Assembly: GCF_002218005.2 (NCBI RefSeq)
Contig: NZ_AP018678.1
Coordinates: forward strand, 434,001 to 498,000
Direction of reading: 5' to 3'
DNA length: 64,000 nt
From: Vibrio algivorus
GTDB lineage: Bacteria; Pseudomonadota; Gammaproteobacteria; Enterobacterales; Vibrionaceae
Both the position numbers and the translations under genes were made by a program. The notes under the pieces are model-generated. The model searched no databases and was not told the DNA's origin. It saw only the letters and a list, made by a program, of their open reading frames with translations. Shown here piece by piece: positions 59,061 to 64,000 of this stretch (position 1 is the stretch's first letter; each line of letters starts with the position of its first letter).

Positions 59061-60596
59061 ATGAACGATCAAACATATACGCCTCCTAGTCTGCCACTGG
59101 CGGTTATTGCACTTGCATTAGCGACGTTTATGCAGGTACTTGATAGTACGATTGCTAATGTTGCATTGCCAACTATCGCGGGTAACTTAGGGGTAAGTTC
59201 AGAGCAAAGTACTTGGGTTATCACTTCTTTTGCGGTGTGTAATGCTATTGCACTACCTCTTACAGGGTGGTTTTCTCGTCGTATAGGACAACTTCGGTTG
59301 TTTATTTTATCGGTGGCATTATTTACCTTTTCATCATTCCTTTGTGGAATTGCGACCAGCATGCCTGAGCTTATCGTATTTCGTGCTCTACAAGGCTTCT
59401 TTGCTGGCCCTATGTTTCCGATGTGTCAGACCTTATTATTGGCCATTTTCCCATCGGTTAAGCGTGGTGCTGCATTAGCCTTGATTTCGATGGTTACGGT
59501 TGTTGCACCGATTATCGGGCCGATTACTGGAGGTTGGATAACCGATAACTATTCTTGGCCGTGGATCTTTTTCATCAACTTACCGATTGGTATTTTTTGT
59601 TGTTTAGTGGTTTGGCAGCAATTGAAAGATCGTGTTGATGTGACGGCGAAAATGCCAATTGATTTTATTGGGATAGCTTTGCTAGTACTCGGTGTCGGTT
59701 TGCTGCAAGTTGTGCTCGATTTAGGTAATAATGCTGACTGGTTTGCTTCGACCCACATTGTAGTAATGACGTGTATCGTGGTGGTGGCTCTGATTTCATT
59801 TGTAATTTGGGAGTTAACCGATGAACATCCCATTGTAAATTTATCCCTGTTTAAAGATCGTAATTACACAGTAGGTACGTTGGCATTGGTACTAAGTTAT
59901 TCAGCTTTCTTTGCCATTAATATTATTTTGCCTCAGTGGTTACAGATTTATATGGGGTACACTTCAATTTGGGCGGGACTAGCTTCTGCGCCAATGGGAA
60001 TATTGCCATTTTTACTCACGCCGTTAGTGGGCAAATATGCCCATAAAGCCGACATGAGAATATTGGCAACGGTTTCTTTTGTGGTGATTGGGGTGTCATG
60101 CTTCTTACGCGCTAATTTCAATACGTTTGTTGATTTTAACTCGATTGCTCAAGTGCAATTATTTATGGGGATTGGTATCGCATTTATGTTTATGCCACTA
60201 ACCACGATATTTTTATCAAACTTGAATGGTCAACAAATTGCAGATGCTTCGGGCTTAACGACCTTTTTGCGTGTACTAGGCGGAAGTTTTGCTTCTTCAT
60301 TAACCACGTGGTTATGGACTCGTCGAGCGGATTTCCATCATGCGACAATGACTGAGCATGTGAGTAATTATGAGCCTGCAGCAGTGGATTATTTACATAA
60401 GATGGGGGGAGAGACACAAGCTAATTTAGCGGCAGTTGATCATATCATCACCACTCAAGCTTTTATGAATTCAACGATTGATTACTTCTATATGCTAGGT
60501 TGGTTGTTCTTTGCGTTAGTGGTTATTATTTGGTTTTCTAAAGGACCATTTATTAAATCAAGTCCAAATGCATCAGCGGCGGCAGCTGCGCATTAA
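59061..60596 (+). CDS. emrB: Multidrug efflux MFS transporter EmrB-like (DHA2)
   Basis: A 511-residue 14-helix drug:H+ antiporter of the DHA2 family, with motif LDSTIANVALPTIAG in helix 1 and GPTGGW-type IIGPITGGWITDNYSWPWIF in helix 5. It exports hydrophobic drugs through EmrA. The C-terminus ends in an Ala-rich tail. Confidence 0.94.
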   Translation: MNDQTYTPPSLPLAVIALALATFMQVLDSTIANVALPTIAGNLGVSSEQSTWVITSFAVCNAIALPLTGWFSRRIGQLRLFILSVALFTFSSFLCGIATSMPELIVFRALQGFFAGPMFPMCQTLLLAIFPSVKRGAALALISMVTVVAPIIGPITGGWITDNYSWPWIFFINLPIGIFCCLVVWQQLKDRVDVTAKMPIDFIGIALLVLGVGLLQVVLDLGNNADWFASTHIVVMTCIVVVALISFVIWELTDEHPIVNLSLFKDRNYTVGTLALVLSYSAFFAINIILPQWLQIYMGYTSIWAGLASAPMGILPFLLTPLVGKYAHKADMRILATVSFVVIGVSCFLRANFNTFVDFNSIAQVQLFMGIGIAFMFMPLTTIFLSNLNGQQIADASGLTTFLRVLGGSFASSLTTWLWTRRADFHHATMTEHVSNYEPAAVDYLHKMGGETQANLAAVDHIITTQAFMNSTIDYFYMLGWLFFALVVIIWFSKGPFIKSSPNASAAAAAH

Positions 60597-60620
60597 TCAG
60601 TCTGTAAGCTAATAATTAAC

Positions 60621-60655
60621 GAAGGAGCGAATGATTTCGTTCCTTTTTTATTTTT
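60621..60655 (+). terminator. Terminator of emrAB
   Basis: GAAGGAGCGAA and TTCGTTCCTT form a stem with one G-T pair around TGAT, followed by TTTTTATTTTTT. The convergent GGDEF gene ends right after it. Confidence 0.85.
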
Positions 60656-61761
60656 TAAAATGAGACAGATGAAGCTGCTATATCATAAAAAGCATAGTCT
60701 CTACCGGCGGCTTGTTTGGTTTTATCCAACGCAAGAAGTGCTTGGTCGAGTAATTCATTAGCCTTAGGTTGATTCTTTTTATTTGAGTAGCTGATACCAA
60801 GGCGAACACGAACCGGAAATTGGTGTTGTTCAGACCGATAATTAAACTCAAGTTGTTGTTGTAATTCTTTAACTCGAACATCTAGATTATTGGGAATATC
60901 TGCTTGAGTTCGAACAAGTATGAATTCATCTCCACCTAGTCGAAAAGCTTTGCATTGTTTTATTGCAGCAAGCTTTTGAGCAAACTCTATTAAAACTAGA
61001 TCGCCCACTTGATAACCAATGTGGTCATTGATTTGTTTAAAACGTTTTAGGTCGATAGCGCATAAACTGACAGTTGAGGTGCTTTTTAATTGTTTTTTTA
61101 GGTAGTCTGATAAGGCGCGTCTATTTCCTAACTGAGTCAATGGATCGAGTTGGGCAAGTTCTGCTGAATGTCGGCTCATTCGAAGTAAAGTAGTTGAAAG
61201 TAATACGGTAATAATAAAAACAGATAACTGCCAAAACTGAATCAGGTCGTTATTTCTACGTGTACCTTCGCTAATACTACTTGCAAGTACTTGGCTCAGT
61301 GAATAGTTTAAGTTTAATAGGTCATCTTGAACTTTAATTACTTTGTCGTTAAATATCTTGGAGTGGAGTTTACTTGGCTTGTTAAGGTCACTATCTAGCG
61401 CTTTTATACTGTTAAAAAGTGTTTCTACGTCTTTAGTAACTTGTGGGTGGCGAGTGCGTAAAAGTTCAGTAGCGCTCGCTTCTAAAAAGAGTTGTAGGCG
61501 GTTCCAAACCAGATCGTAACTTTGGGTTAATTCTGATAAGGGAATCGCATCCAATTGGTATAATTCGTTTTTGTATAGAAATTTTTCCGATTGGTAGAGT
61601 ATCCGGTTAGCGTACCAATTGGTCGAGCGATAGAAGCGATCGATATTGTGGTTATTTTCTTTTTGTAGGTAGAAGCTCCACAAAAAGCCGCTAGTAAGTA
61701 CTGATAGTAGCAAGATAAACGCAGTATTGATCATTATGTGTCGTGAGATATACCGATGCAT
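60655..61761 (-). CDS. Membrane diguanylate cyclase (GGDEF) paired with a pterin-binding-like protein
   Basis: A 368-residue protein with a first membrane helix at about residues 10-30, a helical periplasmic domain to about residue 165, a second helix (SVFIITVLLSTTLL) and a cytoplasmic GGDEF domain. The catalytic motif is intact (RLGGDEFILV), with LDPLTQLGNRRAL at the domain start, so it should make c-di-GMP. The position of the inhibitory I-site (RxxD five residues before GGDEF) reads IKQC, so product inhibition is probably absent. Its ATG overlaps the stop of the upstream periplasmic gene (TAATG), implying coupled production and a sensory partnership. Confidence 0.9.
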   Translation of the reverse strand: MHRYISRHIMINTAFILLLSVLTSGFLWSFYLQKENNHNIDRFYRSTNWYANRILYQSEKFLYKNELYQLDAIPLSELTQSYDLVWNRLQLFLEASATELLRTRHPQVTKDVETLFNSIKALDSDLNKPSKLHSKIFNDKVIKVQDDLLNLNYSLSQVLASSISEGTRRNNDLIQFWQLSVFIITVLLSTTLLRMSRHSAELAQLDPLTQLGNRRALSDYLKKQLKSTSTVSLCAIDLKRFKQINDHIGYQVGDLVLIEFAQKLAAIKQCKAFRLGGDEFILVRTQADIPNNLDVRVKELQQQLEFNYRSEQHQFPVRVRLGISYSNKKNQPKANELLDQALLALDKTKQAAGRDYAFYDIAASSVSF

Positions 61762-62243
61762 TATAACGCCTTAATTTTGTTTATCTGCCAGACTAATTGA
61801 TTATGTAGTTCATCGTGTGAGAGCCATTGAGGGGTTTGGTCAAAAGGCACCAGTAACCAAAATGGTCCTTTATTACGTAATGACATCACTTTTTTATCTT
61901 GTCGAAGGGTTAAGATAAATGGATATTTTTGTAAGTCGTGAATATTGATGTCATAGGAATAACCATTGATGCCATAGATTCGAATGCCATTAGATAAAGG
62001 TTTTAGCTTATCAGTAATTAAGCTTAATTTAGGTCCTTGATAGGTATGAGTACCTTTAGTCCAAGGGGTCGAGGTGGTAAAGGTCGTCTGAGGCAGGCTT
62101 TCAAGCTCTTCACGGCTTAGGGTAATTTGTTGTCCTGTTGGCGATTCTAAGATCAAAATAGGCGACGATTGGGCAAAAGTTGAGACCGCCATAAGTATCA
62201 AAGCTAATGTTAGTTGAAGAGAGGATGAGGTTATCGATTTCAT
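61761..62243 (-). CDS. Periplasmic SUOX-like, putative pterin-binding protein (PruR-like)
   Basis: A 160-residue exported protein with signal peptide MKSITSSSLQLTLALILMAV... and a domain like the molybdopterin-binding fold of sulfite oxidases (TYQGPKLSLI, RIYGINGYSYDINIHDLQ, NKGPFWLLVPFD). It has no Cys at all, so it cannot use the usual Cys ligand for molybdenum. Proteins of this kind, such as PruR in Agrobacterium, bind pterins in the periplasm and control a membrane c-di-GMP enzyme (DcpA). Here the partner would be the overlapping GGDEF gene. The fold assignment is by motif reading; the pterin role is inferred. Confidence 0.7.
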   Translation of the reverse strand: MKSITSSSLQLTLALILMAVSTFAQSSPILILESPTGQQITLSREELESLPQTTFTTSTPWTKGTHTYQGPKLSLITDKLKPLSNGIRIYGINGYSYDINIHDLQKYPFILTLRQDKKVMSLRNKGPFWLLVPFDQTPQWLSHDELHNQLVWQINKIKAL

Positions 62244-62329
62244 TAGTAATACTTACCTTGCGCATATATTCCACCGCATTCTAACATTACCATGACAATT
62301 AGCACTATGATGTTGAGGGTTTTTTGAAC

Positions 62330-62358
62330 AAAAAATGAGAGGCATAGGCCTCTCATTT
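62330..62358 (-). terminator. Terminator of ridA
   Basis: On the minus strand AATGAGAGGC and GCCTCTCATT form a 9-10 bp perfect stem around CTAT, followed by TTTTTTG, about 25 bp after the ridA stop. Confidence 0.9.
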
Positions 62359-62380
62359 AATGTTATTGACAATTTTAGTA

Positions 62381-62770
62381 TTACTTACGCACAGCAATCG
62401 CTTCAATTTCAATGCCTACATCTTTTGGGAGACGAGCTACTTCAACGCAAGATCGGGCAGGGTAGTTAGCAACGTTATGTTCGTCAAAAAATGCACCGTA
62501 GACTTCATTGACAGCAATAAAGTCATTTAAGTCTTTTACAAATACAGTCATTTTAACTATATCACTTACAGTTAAACCTGAAGACTCAACAACAGCTTTA
62601 ACGTTATCTAAAGATTGACGAGCTTGAGCGGTAATTTCTGCTGGTACTTCACCCGTTGTCGGATTAACTGGAATTTGGCCTGAAGTCATTACCATAGAGC
62701 CAAGATCAACGCCTTGAACATATGGCCCAATTGCTGCAGGTGCCGATTCAGTATGCAGTACTTTAGTCAT
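62381..62770 (-). CDS. ridA: 2-iminobutanoate/2-iminopropanoate deaminase RidA
   Basis: A 129-residue RidA that hydrolyses reactive enamine/imine by-products of PLP enzymes. It shows SAPAAIGPYVQGV, the substrate Arg in NYPARSCVEVARLPKD, and the C-terminal VEIEAIAVRK. I chose ATG 62770; an in-frame extension to 62836 runs into MITE copy C. It follows pyrBI on the same strand, as in other vibrios, but the MITE now lies between. Confidence 0.96.
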   Translation of the reverse strand: MTKVLHTESAPAAIGPYVQGVDLGSMVMTSGQIPVNPTTGEVPAEITAQARQSLDNVKAVVESSGLTVSDIVKMTVFVKDLNDFIAVNEVYGAFFDEHNVANYPARSCVEVARLPKDVGIEIEAIAVRK

Positions 62771-62794
62771 TATCTTTTCCTTGTTATTGATAAA

Positions 62795-63078
62795 TATACC
62801 CAAGTGACTTCCAGATGCAGAATTCAGAGCTGTCATCCAAGTCTTTAAACAAGAAAGATTCGTACAGGAATGTAATCACCTTTCAAACGAATCTAACGCA
62901 GCCTTTCTATTATAAAAAAGAAGAGGCTTGGATGAAGCTCCCGAAGGGCAAGCTAAAACAAGCTTTATGCTGCGTTAAATTAAATAGAGATAGAATAGCT
63001 ATGATCATATTCAATTTGCCTTGCCTAAAACTTGTTTTAATCTTGCTGAAACTCGCATCTTGAAGTTACTTGGGTATA
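62795..63078 (+). mobile_element. MITE-like foldback element, full copy C
   Basis: A 284-bp copy from TATACCCAAGTGACTTCC to ACTTGGGTATA, in the same orientation as copy B and nearly identical to it apart from about 20 extra bases in the centre (TTTCTATTATAAAAAAGAAG region). It fills the 333-bp ridA-pyrI gap together with a short hairpin CCCATG/CATGGG at 63081-63095; no gene is seen there. Confidence 0.88.
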
Positions 63079-63103
63079 GACCCATGATACATGGGCATAA
63101 AAC

Positions 63104-63565
63104 TTATTTTTCAGTCATGATTTCGCGAGAAAAACTTTTCTCACAATACTTACACTTTAAGCGAATATCATCATTTTTTTCAATCACAGAAAAACTACTC
63201 GAAACCGGTTCATTATGAGTAATGCAATTACTATTTGCACAGTTGAATACGTCAGTGACTACTTTCGGTAAGGTTAAGGCAAGTTTTTTGACTACTTGAT
63301 AGTTTTCAATTTGGTTAACGGTGGCATGAGGTGCATATAAAGCGAGCTTCTGCGCTTGCTCTTCGGTAATAAAGGTATTTTCGATTTTAAGTAAATCTTT
63401 AGCGCCAAGAGCCGACGATGGCAAGTTTAAGCCAACGGTCACCTTTTCATTTGAATTATCCATTTCAAATAGCTTTAGTACTTTGATGCCAATATGCGCA
63501 GGAATATGGTCGATCACGGTGCCGTTTTTAATGGCTTCAACTTGTAATTGGTATTGCTTAGACAT
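63104..63565 (-). CDS. pyrI: Aspartate carbamoyltransferase regulatory subunit
   Basis: A 153-residue PyrI, with the nucleotide-binding domain ([18 protein letters not shown]) and a zinc domain with four Cys (CANSNC near residue 109 and CKYC near residue 138). It gives ATCase its CTP/ATP allostery. It is 15 bp downstream of pyrB. Confidence 0.97.
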   Translation of the reverse strand: MSKQYQLQVEAIKNGTVIDHIPAHIGIKVLKLFEMDNSNEKVTVGLNLPSSALGAKDLLKIENTFITEEQAQKLALYAPHATVNQIENYQVVKKLALTLPKVVTDVFNCANSNCITHNEPVSSSFSVIEKNDDIRLKCKYCEKSFSREIMTEK

Positions 63566-63580
63566 GGAAAGCCTCCGTGA

Positions 63581-64000
63581 TTATAAAGTCTGATTTAGAA
63601 CAAGTGCGAGCAGTGCAGTACGTGCATAAACACCATTTTCTGCTTGCTCAAAATAATAAGCGTATGGGGTTTTATCAACATCAACCGTTATTTCATCCAC
63701 ACGAGGCAGTGGATGAAGCACTTTCAAGTTATCTTTAGCGGTTTTTAATGCCGCAGCCGTTAATACAAAGGCTGATTTGATATGCGCATATTCTGACTCA
63801 TCAAAACGTTCTTTTTGTACGCGTGTCATGTATAAAATGTCCAGTTTAGGGATCACTTCATCCATATCGGTATGCAAGCTGTATTCAATTCCTGCATCAT
63901 CAAGTTCTTCACAAATATAATCAGGCATTGCGAGCGCTTCTGGAGCCACAAAATAAAAACGCACGTTGCTGAACTTAGCCAAGGCTTGGGTTAATGAGTG
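63581..64000 (-). CDS. pyrB: Aspartate carbamoyltransferase catalytic subunit, C-terminal part (runs off window)
   Basis: The last 139 codons of PyrB; the frame is open to the right edge, so the start lies outside. It ends [15 protein letters not shown] and includes the aspartate-domain block [11 protein letters not shown]. The catalytic chain condenses carbamoyl phosphate with aspartate in pyrimidine synthesis. The attenuator expected upstream is not in the window. Confidence 0.97.
   Translation of the reverse strand, partial: HSLTQALAKFSNVRFYFVAPEALAMPDYICEELDDAGIEYSLHTDMDEVIPKLDILYMTRVQKERFDESEYAHIKSAFVLTAAALKTAKDNLKVLHPLPRVDEITVDVDKTPYAYYFEQAENGVYARTALLALVLNQTL

Noticed and set aside
62815..63063. 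82-codon plus-strand frame in MITE copy C
   Set aside because: Interrupted in copy B and reading through foldback arms; no ribosome site.

Overview
The window is ordinary chromosome of a low-GC member of the Vibrionaceae, most likely Vibrio or a close relative. Three things support this: a complete MSHA-type IV pilus locus placed between ssb and mreBCD, a QstR-type regulator between galU and ssb, and the run yjgA-pmbA-mgtE-npr-rapZ-ptsN-hpf-rpoN-lptBAC-kdsCD-yrbG-mlaFEDCB-ibaG-murA. Species cannot be fixed from the sequence alone. I saw no tRNA, rRNA, CRISPR array, prophage or transposase gene.

Layout. 1-1148: 5' part of a PglL-type O-oligosaccharyltransferase (minus strand, runs off the left edge). 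1466-6394: uvrA with a LexA box, galU and qstR, all minus. 6696-7220: ssb with its terminator. 7664-26937: MSHA pilus genes mshH-I-J-K-L-M-N-E-G-B-A-C-D-O-P-Q; mshF is not present as an intact gene. 27385-36869: mreBCD, maf, rng, yhdP and a nitrilase-family amidase. 36877-40511: tldD and pmbA (TldD/TldE protease), with yjgA between them on the other strand. 40776-50255 (minus): mgtE, nitrogen-PTS genes, rapZ, hpf, rpoN, the Lpt transport genes, KDO synthesis genes and yrbG. 50552-56133 (plus): mlaFEDCB, ibaG, murA, plsC. 56221-62243 looks like an accessory block: corA, a MarR regulator with emrAB, and a two-gene unit of a periplasmic pterin-binding-like protein plus a membrane GGDEF diguanylate cyclase. 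62381-64000 (minus): ridA, pyrI and the 3' part of pyrB.

Many genes converge on the envelope: lipopolysaccharide transport and KDO supply (lpt, kds), phospholipid trafficking (mla, yhdP), peptidoglycan precursor and cell shape (murA, mre), and surface attachment (msh). Cyclic-di-GMP is a second theme: MshE carries the N-terminal c-di-GMP-binding fold, MshH is a degenerate GGDEF/EAL protein, and an apparently active diguanylate cyclase lies at 60655-61761.

The most unusual content is between genes. (1) A dispersed family of intergenic repeats is built on a strict 7-bp period with CTAG or CGAG cores; it includes an 11-copy perfect array touching the uvrA stop codon and two larger composite copies in inverted orientation around mreB-pmbA. 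(2) A roughly 265-285 bp MITE-like foldback element with about 32-bp terminal inverted repeats occurs in three full copies, plus solo ends and very short end-to-end remnants. Both families lie almost wholly outside coding sequence.
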